64,000 bases of DNA from Patellaria atrata CBS 101060 (taxonomy: Eukaryota; Ascomycota; Dothideomycetes; Patellariales; Patellariaceae): assembly GCA_010093705.1 (NCBI GenBank), contig MU006089.1:1785561-1849560 (forward strand). Reading direction: 5' to 3'. The notes beneath the pieces are model-generated. The model ran no database searches. It saw only the letters and a list, made by a program, of their open reading frames with translations, and was not told the DNA's origin. The first letter of the stretch is position 1. The number at the start of each line of letters is the position of its first letter. This document shows, piece after piece, positions 54,701 through 64,000 of the stretch. The position numbers were made by a program, and so were the translations under genes.

Positions 54701-55576
54701 CATGCCATCCGTAAGTTAGCTTGCCTCCAGTTTAAACTGACGGTACATGCGCTCACAACAGCATAGCTTCACACATGAAAAGATAACATGCGAACGAAGG
54801 TGTGCCCGAGCGCTCCCTTGCGGACATCAGTGCACTTCTAGCTGCTCTGAAGACTGTCGATGCACATGTTCTAAGGTTGTCGAAACGCATAGGCATAACT
54901 TTGGGGACGTTCGCCAAGATGGTCAATCACAATCTTTCCTCGGGTCCCCTGCGGCCTGGAATGCTTTCTCCGTGGGTGGTTTCCTTCTTCATGATGCTGA
55001 ACTGGATGCTAGACGGACTAATTATTTCAAGAATCCGAATGCGAATTTTCCCAATAGGTTCAACACGCGCAAGTCTACCCCGAATACTTCGCCTTTTATT
55101 TCCTCCAGTCCATCAAAGTCGACCAAGGAGTCGGGACCTTCTCATGTCCTCAAACTGATCGACGTAGACACAGAATCTGAGAGTCCAAAGTTGGCCAGTG
55201 TCGAGGAACTGATCAACCCTTTGAAGTCTACGGTCATCAACCCAGAGGCCAAGAATATCGGAAACGAGAACCCCCAAGCGTTTCAGTCGAAAGCGAAAAA
55301 GGGCCTGAACCATAAATCACCTCGTGCTAATGAGATGACCGTTATCCAGCCAAAAGGCAATTCCCAACAATCTGGTAAGTCATAAAGGGTCTTTGAGCGT
55401 GTTCTAACTCTCCGTCTTCACTCTTCCTTTTACCGGCGTTAGTCACAGTAACTTACACAGATCTAGGAATGTTTAGTTCCCTCCTTAGCAAGCAGGCCAA
55501 TGGAGCCCCGCAATCGACGGACACGCAGAGCTGGGATGATGTTGCGAAGGAAGGAAAACTCATCGATTTCGACTAG
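51718..55576 (+). CDS. ZNFX1-like SF1 helicase with NFX1-type zinc fingers, about 1238 aa
   Basis: Exons 51718-54710, 54767-55374 and 55461-55576 agree in phase (1239 codons with stop); introns are 56 and 86 nt. The helicase core starts near residue 320 with Q-motif DDSQLEALQRIL, Walker A IVQGPPGTGKT (about 343-352), motif Ia CQTNHALDQLL, motif II IILIEEAAETLEA (near 663), motif III GDHQQLRP, motif V VTVDSYQGEENDIVLLSLVR and motif VI VALSRAKRGFYIFG. After it come NFX1-type cysteines: GGCLRKCREKLICGHNCLYP and CHPFTHEKITC..RRCARALPCGHQC. The C-terminal 170 residues are disordered. Relatives include animal ZNFX1 and fission-yeast Hrr1, acting with RNAi and heterochromatin; that role here is inference. 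The last acceptor has two in-frame choices six bases apart. The N-terminus may extend upstream. Confidence 0.9.
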
Positions 55577-56195
55577 TTTCGATTTGAGACAGAATGTCCT
55601 CTCTGAAATGCTACGGTATGGTTATTATCACAAGAGTGATGCCTGGTAGTGCAAAGAGTAAACAGTATTCTCTTTATCCCCAGGAAGGAGCTTGTTGTTG
55701 GCTGGTATGGAAAAGGTTTCTCCTAAACTCATATCACGACTGTCCTCACTCTGCGGAGCGATCTTGCAGTTTGAACATGTCGGATATCTGAGAGGAATTG
55801 AAATGATTGTAATCGTAGGAACAGTTGAGAGGTCTGATTTTAAGTAGTCCACTGAAAAAGAAATTATAGCTCAAATTTGAGATGGCCTGTTTCATGAACA
55901 TAGTCCCTAGCTACCTTAATCGCGAATTATTGTAAGCAATTGCAGAGTATACAGAGTAAAGGACTCCGTGGAATAAGCTCCCTGAGGTGAAATTCTTGAC
56001 TTGGTATTTACATACATTTACACACCACGTCCTATTCCATAACCCGCATGGCTCACCAACTTTATGAGGTATAGCTGCCATAACACTCGTGCGAATCTTT
56101 AGTAGATCCTGTCCTAGTTTCTAACTGGGTCCGTGATGCTTAAGAGCCATCCATCAACAGAGTAGTAATCCCAAGCCTCTTGTACTAGTAATCTT
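55577..56195. other. Convergent intergenic spacer
   Basis: About 620 bases between the helicase and the complex I subunit gene, which converge. It presumably contains both 3' UTRs. Overlapping frames at 55594-55852 on both strands are not convincing. Confidence 0.45.
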
Positions 56196-56543
56196 CTATT
56201 CATCATCATATCCCTCCAAGACCTTCCGGGGTCCTTTTGGTACTACACAATAGAGTTGTTAGCCAAATTCTGTCACAGAACCAACACTATAGGTTCCCAA
56301 TCTCCGATAAAGCAACCCGTACTTCCACGTAGCATTGTTTGATACGAAGGGCGACTCACTCGGATATGTCAATGGAATCTTCTCCCTTGGGTGATCCCCA
56401 AAGTATCGTCTGATTGGAGGTACCGCAATCAGAAATACCGGACCCATCGAGCCAACGACCATAGAGTAGAATATGGCGGGTTTATTGTGGGATGCCCATC
56501 GCAGGTATGAGAAAGGAGTGCCCCAGAAGCGTGGTTGTGACAT
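56196..56543 (-). CDS. NADH:ubiquinone oxidoreductase 9.5 kDa subunit, 76 aa
   Basis: Exon 1 (56543-56360) and exon 2 (56242-56196) join in phase 1 across a 117-nt intron (donor GTGAGT, acceptor GTGTAG), giving 76 aa. The sequence SQPRFWGTPFSYLRWASHNK, the single membrane helix PAIFYSMVVGSMGPVFLIAV, PPIRRYFGDHPREKIPLTYP and the end IPKGPRKVLEGYDDE match the fungal 9.5 kDa subunit of mitochondrial complex I (Neurospora nuo9.5). It is a supernumerary membrane-arm subunit. Reading through the intron without splicing would give a different C-terminus that lacks the conserved GPRKV..GYDD end. It is divergent from WBP1. Confidence 0.93.
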
Positions 56544-56814
56544 CGTTGTGGTAGTAAAGTTAGATGAGGGTGTGGTGTATTCTCACCGCGGGAACTGTCT
56601 TGATCGGTGACGACGGTGAAGGGCGGTTTCTCAAGCTCGTTCGGGGTCAATTGATGTTGGTTGGACGTTGACAGGGTGTTCGAGCTATGGGAAGTGAAGA
56701 TGAGAGGTCCCCGCAGATCCGAAGTTTTACCGGCTGTGCTAGCTTTCAATTGGAAATAATACGTATCCACAACAGCTTGGAGATGGGTGGAGAGCTTTCA
56801 ACCATTTTTTAAGA
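56544..56814. promoter_or_regulatory. Shared divergent promoter of the 9.5 kDa complex I gene and WBP1
   Basis: Only 271 bases separate the two start codons. A CCAAT pentamer occurs on the minus strand near 56752. A GTGAGA..CTAAC stretch just upstream of the complex I ATG (56550-56585) could be part of a 5' UTR intron. Confidence 0.5.
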
Positions 56815-58359
56815 ATGCGCTGGTTATTTTCGTTTTTACTACTTTCGCTGATGAGCGCCGTACGGGCGTTGAGTGTTACAGGCCAAAGAGTCCTTGTAGT
56901 TCTGGAAGATCTATCGGAGGAGAAGCAATATAATCAGTTTTGGGCGGATCTTGAAGGTATACATTTTTTTATTTGGGACTATGGGACTGCAATTTCTACT
57001 TCGTTGAACGCACAGCTGACATATTTTCTTTGTAGAAAGGGGCTTCAATCTCAATTTCCAATCGCCCAAAAATGACACACTCTCCCTCTTCAAACACGGC
57101 GAACGAGCCTTTGACCACCTAATCCTCTTTCCTCCTAAATCTAAAGCATACGGACCCTCTCTTGCTCCCAAGATCCTCCTAGACTTCCTAAACAAGGCGG
57201 GAAATATCCTGCTGACTCTCTCCGCAAATACTCCCATTCCGACAGCAATCCAGTCTCTACTCCTAGAGCTAGACATCCACCTTCCATCTGATCGCAATGC
57301 TCTAGTAGTCGACCATTTCAACTACGACTCCGCTTCCGCGGCAGACAAACATGATGTTATCCTCACCACGTCACCCTCATCTCTTAGATCAGATGTGAAG
57401 AATTACTTTTCTGTGAACGGCCACATCGCGGTTCCACGAGCCGTTGGCCAAGTGCTAGGCAATGCCTCACCACTACTTACACCGATCCTCCGGGCACCAT
57501 CCACAGCATACAGCTATAATCCCAAAGATGACTCTGAAAGCATAGAAGACCTCTTTGCTGCAGGCCAACAATTGTCCCTCGTCTCAGCCCTGCAGGCGAG
57601 GAATTCTGGTCGCTTCACAGTGTTAGGGAGTAGTGAAATACTGTTAGATACCTGGTTCGCGGCTAAGCTGAAGGATAAGGAGGGAAAAGCAGTAAGAAAT
57701 GCGAATCGCGATTTCATTGAAGCTCTGACCGCGTGGACGTTCCACGAAATCGGTGTGCTGCAAGTTGGACGATTAGAACATCAGCTCACCCTACCGGGCT
57801 CATTGAGGAATTCAACTAGCGTTCAGTCTAACACAGAACTGAGCCCTAAGATCTATCGCGTTAAGAATGATGTCGTAAGTTTCAGTAGATAGCTCCCTCT
57901 CCGAACTCCATTATGCTAACGAACGAGCCCCAGACCTTTACAATCGAGCTCTCAGAATACTCCCTGAACCGCTTTATCCCTTTCTACCTCCCCGATTCTG
58001 ACGCCCTCCAGCTCGAATTTACCATGCTCTCCCCCTACCATCGACTCTCCCTCGTCCCCATCGCACATACCCCCAACAGCACCATTTTCCGCACCCATTT
58101 CACGCTACCGGACCAACACGGCATCTTCAACTTCCGCGTTAATTATAAGAGGCCATTCTTGTCAAATATTGACGAGAAGAGACAAGTTACTGTTAGGCAC
58201 TTTGCCCACGACGAGTGGCCGCGTAGTTGGGCGATTAGCGCGGCGTGGGTGTGGATGGCGGGGATTGCGGCGGTCGTGGTGGGTTGGGTTGGGTTCGTGG
58301 GTTTGTGGTTGTGGAGTGAGCCGACGGATAGGGTGGCGAGAGGGAAGAAGACGCAATAG
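56815..58359 (+). CDS. WBP1: Wbp1/OST48, oligosaccharyltransferase subunit, 468 aa
   Basis: Exons 56815-56956, 57036-57874 and 57934-58359 agree in phase (469 codons with stop); introns are 79 and 59 nt. A signal peptide (WLFSFLLLSLMSAVRALS) opens the protein. The lumenal part shows the family's VLVVLEDLSEEKQYNQFWAD, FNLNFQSPKNDTLSLFKHGE, AFDHLILFPPKSKAYGPSL and a later FMLPDQHGIFNF-like strand (TLPDQHGIFNFRVNYKRPFL). VRHFAHDEWPRSW precedes a single membrane helix (AWVWMAGIAAVVVGWVGFVG) with a short basic tail (RVARGKKTQ). Wbp1 is an essential, non-catalytic subunit of the ER oligosaccharyltransferase that N-glycosylates nascent proteins. Length matches fungal homologues. It is divergent from the complex I gene. 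Confidence 0.94.
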
Positions 58360-58754
58360 GGGTTGAGAGGATGATGGGGGGCTTCGTCTTAAACTGGACA
58401 AGTGGTAAATCATCCCTTGTGTAACACTGAATTTTCTATTATGAATAGGTCTGGTAAAAACGATTTAGAGGGGAAATACGAAAATTTCAAATTCAATATG
58501 AAATCAATTGATTATAGCATATCGGGTACTATAGGACCATAGCTAAGCTACAGTTAGTGTTCTAAACTATTCTATGTCAATAGAGAAGTGTGTTAGATAC
58601 AATTAACGAGTCCTGTGCACGGGTTTCGATGGGGAAGTATGCATTCCTATCTAATGATCTTTGATTTCCCAATGTAAGATAACAAGCTACAGATACAGTA
58701 AGCCTCCTAAGGCAACAGTCTGCACTCAAAACCTCGCCCTCAGCACTCTCCGTA
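58360..58754. other. Convergent intergenic spacer
   Basis: About 400 bases between the convergent WBP1 and the basic-protein gene. At 58690-58720 the phrase ACAGTAAGCCTCC recurs at the 3' end of the next gene (59932-59944). Confidence 0.45.
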
Positions 58755-59370
58755 TCAATCCTCATCTGCATCCGCAAATACATCAGCCTCAGTATCAGTA
58801 TCAGTATCCGAATCCAAGTCCTCAACATCCCTCTTCCTCTTCCCTCCAACCTCACTCTCCGCCAATTTCCCCTCCACCTCTCCCACTCCCCGTTCTCGAC
58901 ACGCTTCCCATCCTGCTCACCCATCCGTGCGTTCTTCTCCCTCCCATCCCTCTCCTCTTTCTTACTACCCTCCCTCGCCCCTCCCTCCGTGCAACCACCT
59001 TTCCCTTCCGCTCCTCCCGCTTCCCCCCTTTCCTTGCAGACGAAGACGAAGATGACCGCGCCTTAGATCCCTCACGCCCCTTACGAGTCCGCCGACGCTT
59101 CTTGCTGGGATACCAGAGCGTCGATTTCGGCGGCAGCGTCGAGCGTCTGTAGATCAGGTAGATGGTTGCAAGTGGGATGAGGGGGTGTGGGATAACGTCG
59201 GGGAAGTGGACTACTTTGAGGGGTTTGGGGATCTTGGTAGGGTTGGATTGGGGTTGTTGGGGAGGTAGTGGTGGTAGATAACGAGGAGGGGGAGGAGGAG
59301 GCGGAGGTTGGGAAGGACGAGGGGGAGAGGGGGAGGTGTCGGGGGGGTTGGTGATGGAGGTACGGGGCAT
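58755..59370 (-). CDS. Hypothetical basic/acidic low-complexity protein; splice structure uncertain
   Basis: The frame from ATG 59370 opens MPRTSITNPPDTSPSPPRPS, a Pro tract, then the only conserved-looking part, KVVHFPDVIPHPLIPLATIY.. RRSTLPPKSTLWYPSKKRRR, then Lys/Arg/Ser-rich sequence, and stops at 58852. A clearly protein-like acidic end (KRKRDVEDLDSDTDTDTEAD, then FADADED and stop at 58755) lies in another frame. A 43-nt intron from a GTGAGC donor near 58925 to GAGAG would join them in phase, but it is very short and lacks a clear branch site, so a different intron or a sequence error is possible. The protein has no membrane segment; charge pattern suggests a nuclear protein. See the paired gene at 59921. 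Confidence 0.45.
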
Positions 59371-59920
59371 GGTGGTGTTGGGGGTGGTGTGGGAAAGGGA
59401 TCAGATGGTGGGTTATCTCCATTGGTGGAGTGGGGGTTTACCAGGCTGATGCAACGACTGAGTGGTGGTTGGGTTGCTGGTAGTGTTGTATGCTCCAGTA
59501 GGGTGGGTCCAGGAAGGATTTTGGAGATTGGGGGAGGGGTTGTAGTGGTAAGAAGCTTAGGTGTCTTAAATAGGGGTATGGGAGTTGGAGCTGGAACAGT
59601 GAAGCAGGTTTGGGGGATGTGTGCTTATAAAATATGCGTTCTATTCTAAGGGGTGTTTAATTGCACTGTACTGTTCAATGTACCTCTGAACCAAGGAAGA
59701 AGTTTTCAACTTGTGTATTGACCTTACTTTGTGATGACATAAAACTCTGTTGAGTAAATAAAATGACTAAGTCACATTTAGGGGTTTTGACGATTCTGTG
59801 TAATAGGGAAGGTGAGTTAAGTAACCCATAGTAATTAGTTTCCTGTGAAATGGTTCCAATGGGTAAGAACGTGTTTCTGTCTTCTCATGTTGCATTGATC
59901 GTCGTAACTATGGCAACAAA
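59371..59920. other. Intergenic spacer
   Basis: About 550 bases between two minus-strand genes, G/T-rich near the first gene's start (TGGTGGTGTTGGGGGTGGTG), holding its promoter and the next gene's 3' UTR. Nothing else is seen. Confidence 0.4.
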
Positions 59921-60595
59921 CTACAGTAAGCCTCCCACGATAGCTGTCTGCAACTCACAACTCACCTCCATATTCTTCATCTCCCCCAATATAATACTAG
60001 CCCTGCTCTCTACCCATCTCGGCCCCTCAACCGTCATCGCAATACTATGCCCCCACCCCTCCACCTCCTCGCGGCCAGTAGCTAGCTCCTTCATCATAGC
60101 AAGTCGCTGCTCTTTAGGCATGACGTAACGCAGTTGCGCTACTTGCTCAGTAGGTGTGAGGTTCTCCTCTGCAATGGTCTCTTTAACAGACGGATGGCTC
60201 GTCGTGCCTTCGTACCAGAGCTCGTTCCTTGACAGGGTGGAGCGCAAGGGAATATAGCGCGCGGTGCTGAGAAGCATCTCCCAATGGACAGTCTTCTTTT
60301 CTGGAAGCTCTGATGGACTGAGGGGGTAATCAGACACCGGCTTCTTGAGGATTGATTTGAGTGCTAGAGGGGACTTACCATTTAGGTTTGGGAAAGTGGG
60401 TAGAGGGTAAAATCCTGTGGGGGATGATTTGGACGGGACATCGAGACGTGGAAGTTTGAAAGGAGGAAACGAGCGAAGAGGGTATGATGGCGGAATAGAC
60501 TCATCTTCTGAGCTCCAAGGAGGCTCTGAACTAGACTTCGAACTAGACTCCTCGTAGAATCCTCTACGACGCTTGATCCCGCGTGTTTCTACCAT
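59921..60595 (-). CDS. Unrecognised basic protein with SILKKP..KKTVHW motif, 224 aa
   Basis: A single exon of 224 aa from ATG 60595 (MVETRGIKRRRGFYEESSSK). The N-terminus has a nuclear-localisation-like cluster GIKRRRG, then a Ser/Pro/acidic stretch. The centre has LKSILKKP and, 16 residues on, EKKTVHWEMLLSTARYIPLR with STLSRNELWYEG; the K-x-V-H-W element resembles an RVxF-like docking motif, but that is only a resemblance. The C-terminal part is helical (SVKETIAEENLTPTEQVAQL; PKEQRLAMMKELATGREEVE). No known domain recognised. A GTGAGT donor-like site near the end (59965) means the last ten residues might be replaced by another exon. Its central motif is shared with the preceding gene. Confidence 0.62.
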   Translation of the reverse strand: MVETRGIKRRRGFYEESSSKSSSEPPWSSEDESIPPSYPLRSFPPFKLPRLDVPSKSSPTGFYPLPTFPNLNGKSPLALKSILKKPVSDYPLSPSELPEKKTVHWEMLLSTARYIPLRSTLSRNELWYEGTTSHPSVKETIAEENLTPTEQVAQLRYVMPKEQRLAMMKELATGREEVEGWGHSIAMTVEGPRWVESRASIILGEMKNMEVSCELQTAIVGGLL

Positions 60596-61919
60596 GTTAG
60601 GTTCGAATTGGGTAGGAGTGAGCAGATGTTGTTGTTGCCTCCTATGTTATGGTGATTGGTTTGGAAAAGGATTTTGAAAAAAGAAATTGGAGTAGAGATT
60701 CTACACATCTTTATATACGCTATTAGATGAATTGAATAGTAACACTGAAGCTGTTTTGAGGGGTGTGTATCGGTACAATGTTCCCCTACAGTAATTTGAG
60801 AAAAGAAAGAAGATTTCTGGCTTTCATAAATGCCTTCACATCCATTCATTATATGTAAGACGTCTTGTCCCCTGTGATCAAATTCACTAAATCCTCTTCG
60901 AACCTTAAATACAACTCCGGTACGGACTATTTTTATAACCCAGGGCTTGTGGTCTAGTGGTGGAATTCCCCCACCACACCGATCAGGCCGTGTCACTAAC
61001 ACGTCCTAGGTTCGATTCTAGGCCTCGTCGGCCGGCAGATGTACCGCGCTCCCACTATATAGGGGGGGTAGCAGAACTGTTTTGCTTTTTTACTTTTTCT
61101 CATTTTTAACAAAGTAGGTATATTTCTCATGAGTATTTCTGCAGGGAAGATGTGGTAGAGCATTTATTTTAGTGTTGGTGTTCGTTTTAGTGGTAGTGGG
61201 ATGTGGTATTGGATTTTATGACCGAGGGAGAACTGAAAGGCTCCTTATAGTGACCCTGGTTCAGTTTAATTTATCAACTTTATATATACTATAGCATGAT
61301 AATGCTTTAAGAAAACATGGGGAACAACTAAGTTTATCACCTCTCCAGATTTGGAATAGAAGAGATATAGAATACTAGATTGATGAGTAACAGATTAAGG
61401 GAGAAACCTAGTACAAGTACTGGAGTATAAAGGTCAAACACTTTGTTAAGCAACAAGTCGAGTGTAAGCAGACTTCTCCTCATCCTGGTAGGATAATGTA
61501 TCTACTTGCAAGAGATAGATACCCCTTGGTAAATTCGGTGATTTCAGTCATGCTGATGAACTTGTCAAGGTGAGGTTGAAGAATGACCCTTACGCTAACC
61601 ATAAGAGGTCATATGTAGCGCTGTGTGGTCATAGCTTCGAGTTATATTCCCAGTCGAAGTGACAAAGTGGGAAACGAACAACTGACTCATTATTCGGTCT
61701 GAACCTTTGCCATAAAATATGGCAAAGATACCCTCGTGGAGGAGGCATATAAAGCAGGGTTCCGCCACTGAAAAGATTATATTTTTCCGTAAAAGATATC
61801 TTTTCCGTTTTGAACCTCATTTGCTGCCCCTTGTGCGAGCGCTGTCCTAGAAATAAGTCATAAAAAGGAAGAACCATCCATCTCAACCTCCCTCACCAAC
61901 TACCTAAAGTATACGGGCT
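60596..61919. other. Intergenic region with a tRNA-like sequence
   Basis: About 1.3 kb between divergent genes. It contains a tRNA-like sequence at 60943-61026 followed by T-rich tracts (61072-61110). Otherwise no coding signal is seen; the minus frame at 61629-61886 has no domain. Confidence 0.45.
60943..61026 (+). pseudogene. tRNA-like sequence (tRNA pseudogene or SINE head)
   Basis: GGGCTTGTGGTCTAGTGGT resembles the 5' half of a fungal tRNA-Pro. It includes a perfect A box (TGGTCTAGTGG, 60950-60960) and a near-perfect B box (GGTTCGATTCT, 61009-61019), 48 bases apart, longer than in most intronless tRNAs. The T arm (CCTAG/CTAGG) would have an eight-base loop, and I cannot pair the acceptor stem ends. 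T-runs follow downstream. It is probably a degenerate tRNA or tRNA-derived element that may still be transcribed by Pol III. Confidence 0.45.
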
Positions 61920-62279
61920 ATGATTCCCCTAAGGGCGTTGTCGACAAGGGAACTATCACACGCGACTTCAATAGCCCCGCATCCTCGCGTCTCTAGTTTC
62001 ATAAACCCTCTTAGCACATTCCGTCGAGCTGCATATAGCAGTGTTAAGGACAGTGGTCCCGTGAAACGGTCCGCACGGAAAGAGGAACAAACCTCGGGAA
62101 ATCCGGAACTCCCATCCTTTAGCTTCAAAGATCTAGGTGCCACCAAGACGGTCAGATATGTTGTCATTGTAGCAATAGCTATTGGTGCTACGATTGAATC
62201 GATATTCTGGGTTAAGGTCGGTTGGAGATGGTTATATCCTGCTCAGGAAGATATAACAGAGTCGGAGAGTGCATCATAG
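61920..62279 (+). CDS. Small mitochondrial single-pass membrane protein, 119 aa
   Basis: A single exon of 119 aa. The first 40 residues are rich in Arg/Ser/Ala with almost no acidic residues (MIPLRALSTRELSHATSIAP, FRRAAYSS), a likely mitochondrial presequence with a cleavage near RRAAYSS. Then comes a conserved-looking core LPSFSFKDLGATKTVRYVVI with one membrane helix (YVVIVAIAIGATIESIFWV) and a short acidic tail (QEDITESESAS). The layout fits an inner-membrane protein of the type seen among small respiratory-complex assembly or structural subunits, and similar uncharacterised proteins exist in Pezizomycotina. I do not know its function. The ATG at 61920 is the first in frame. Confidence 0.75.
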   Translation: MIPLRALSTRELSHATSIAPHPRVSSFINPLSTFRRAAYSSVKDSGPVKRSARKEEQTSGNPELPSFSFKDLGATKTVRYVVIVAIAIGATIESIFWVKVGWRWLYPAQEDITESESAS

Positions 62280-63910
62280 ACTGAGTGAGGTGTAATATAG
62301 GGAATGATTCAAGAGGGGGGAAGGGAGTGATAAGAAGCCGTCGTTCAACGATGGTAGAAATTGTTAGCATGGACGGATACCCAGGAGGTGCTTGGACCCA
62401 GGAGGATGTCATTCGTTTGTTTGCTCATAGTCACAGTCGACTGTCTCATTCCGCTCCTGAACTTACACGTACAATGTATCTTCCAGCTTGCTGGAGCGAG
62501 TTAAACATTATTTTCTTTTAGCTATTCGATCTCTTCTCTTAGCACCCTCTCTTCTTCTTCAAATATAGAGGTAAATCTCTACTCTAGAACAGGACAAAAT
62601 GTGTTTTCTTTCAAGGATAATTTTGTAACATATCCTTGGAGCTTTATGTTAATGATCTCATCGTCTACCTCGTTTCTTGTGCGAAGCGAATCAAGATACG
62701 CTTAAATATCTAATACAAACAAACTATCTAATTTGTTATATGAGATAAGAGATAGTTTCACCGTGGAATCCAATATACCGAAACACCTTGGGTGTCTGTT
62801 CATGCCGACGGAAATCTGAAAGACCATGTCAAGTTGTAAATCCGTTGGTGTCCACAATGATTCTCTACTCCATCTAGACTAGTTGAACTATGAATTCCAG
62901 ATACTCCGTATCTGCAATCCCCGAACTTGCCGCAGAAATTCTATTGAATTCGCCTTAAAATAGCGACATGGCGTCTAAGTTACCCAAAGCAGCGCCCATT
63001 GCGTTAAGTCAAGGGCGATCTATTGGCGAGTAAACAAAACCTTTCCGCGAGTATAGCTGAGGTATTCTCCTCAAATAGATACAATCAAGGGTTGCACGAG
63101 CGCCACTATTAGACTGCGCCGCCTAATACTGCAGCTCGGATTTTGATTGCTCTCGAACTTACCTTACAGAAGCAAACTTTAGGCGAATGCACGCTAAGTC
63201 AGTATCTCTTCGGACGTCGGAACTACAGTCTACTATCTACTTATTATCTGCTGAAATAATCTGCGTAGTTGAAGCAGAGTCACTTGTTCAAGTACATGTA
63301 CAGCCGATTTATGTTACTTTCGAAACACAGCTGTATTTGATACCACTAATTTTATCTCTTAAACGTAGGTTTTCATACAACACTTAATTTTTCGAATTAA
63401 TTACCCGTTTATCTTAAGAGATGTTTAGCTTTGTTGATGTTATAACTTAACGGCTGATATTCCGTACTTGGCATTGCGGCGCATGTGAATTCCTTTTCGG
63501 ATCCAACTGGTTGCCCAACTCAGCCTCACCCTAGAGAGACCACCAAGAACAAAAACCAACTGCGGCTCTGTCCGTAGCATTATCTTTTTCTCCATCGCGC
63601 AATTGGTTCCACAGCGCTACCAAAATACCATCTCAAGCTTGCCTGCTTCGCCATGTGTTTGTCCACCTATTTTGGGAACTTAGGAAATGATATAAAGGTA
63701 AGTGACTTTCTTTCACTATGAAGGTATCATTCTCATACAGCATCAATTCCTAACAATCAAATCACTTACCTTGAGCCACTTCGATTTCTACTGTCGCTTT
63801 TACCTCTTTCTTTTTCCTTGACACAATTGCTCTTCCGTTTTGAACCTTTCGAACATCTATCGTTTTCTTTATTCTTCAACGGATCTTATCGATTGTTTCA
63901 AATCAATACA
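62280..63910. other. Intergenic region, no supported gene
   Basis: About 1.6 kb. A frame at 62285-62521 starts with GTG and has no domain. The last 250 bases (63650-63910) are C/T-rich with CTTTCTTTTTCC-type runs, typical of a strong fungal promoter or leader. A GGTAAGTGACTTTC donor-like site at 63699 could start a 5' UTR intron. Confidence 0.45.
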
Positions 63911-64000
63911 ATGCGTTCCATCTCTTTCTCCAACGTACTCGTCTTCGGCGCCTCTTTCATCTCTTTCATCAGTGCCGCACCATTGACCGTCTCGGAGCGA
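63911..64000 (+). CDS. N-terminus of a secreted protein, truncated by window end
   Basis: From ATG 63911 thirty codons are open to the right edge. They read MRSISFSNVLVFGASFISFI, SAAPLTVSER: a basic n-region, a hydrophobic core and an SAAP-type cleavage site near residue 22. This is a classic signal peptide, so the product enters the secretory pathway. Nothing of the mature protein is visible, so its function is unknown. The ATG context (ACAATGCG) and the pyrimidine-rich leader support the start. Confidence 0.75.
   Translation, partial: MRSISFSNVLVFGASFISFISAAPLTVSER

Overview
The window is nuclear DNA of a filamentous ascomycete (Pezizomycotina). Genes carry short introns (46 to 210 nt, mostly 50 to 70) with GT..AG ends and CTAAC/CTAAT branch sites. 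Intergenic spaces are compact on the left and right but broad in the middle, and the recognisable proteins match filamentous-fungal families (fungal BTB-like protein, DUF3445, asteroid-type XPG protein, Pfa5, Spt8, the 9.5 kDa complex I subunit). A leotiomycete such as a Botrytis or Sclerotinia relative is a guess from protein flavour, not a demonstrated assignment. There are no operons and no CRISPR array, and I found no intact transposon or virus-like element.

Layout. 0-9.2 kb: a BTB-like gene cut by the left edge, two small spliced genes of unknown function (3.2 and 4.7 kb), a DUF3445 gene and a coiled-coil protein. 9.7-22 kb: dense housekeeping block with Sam50 (mitochondrial outer-membrane assembly) divergent from Ubc6 (ER-anchored E2), a DAG/sphingoid-base kinase, a small tail-rich membrane protein, an asteroid-like XPG protein and a TBC Rab-GAP. 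22.4-28.1 kb: a Rog1-like DUF676 lipase and an unrecognised Ser/Thr/Pro-rich protein. 28.9-29.5 kb: a 600-base run of N beside an intron-bearing tRNA-Tyr. 31-35.5 kb: an MCT-type MFS permease and a HAD phosphatase. 35.5-42.3 kb: a gene-poor stretch with a diverged direct repeat and one small protein carrying two cysteine modules. 42.3-49.9 kb: Pfa5 palmitoyltransferase, an ACS-family MFS permease with a perfect 9 x 12-bp minisatellite just before its start codon, and Spt8 of SAGA. 51.3-58.4 kb: a ZNFX1-like helicase, the 9.5 kDa complex I subunit and Wbp1 of oligosaccharyltransferase. 58.7-64 kb: two small nuclear-type genes that resemble each other, a tRNA-like sequence, a small mitochondrial membrane protein and the start of a secreted protein.

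The genes do not form a pathway or a secondary-metabolite cluster; most are dispersed housekeeping functions. Several gene models below were assembled by eye from exons whose phases agree; each such model gives a CDS length divisible by three. The items most worth a second look are the double-cysteine-module protein in the gene-poor stretch, the 12-bp minisatellite at the permease start, the uORF that overlaps the Rab-GAP start codon, and the neighbouring gene pair at 58.7-60.6 kb.
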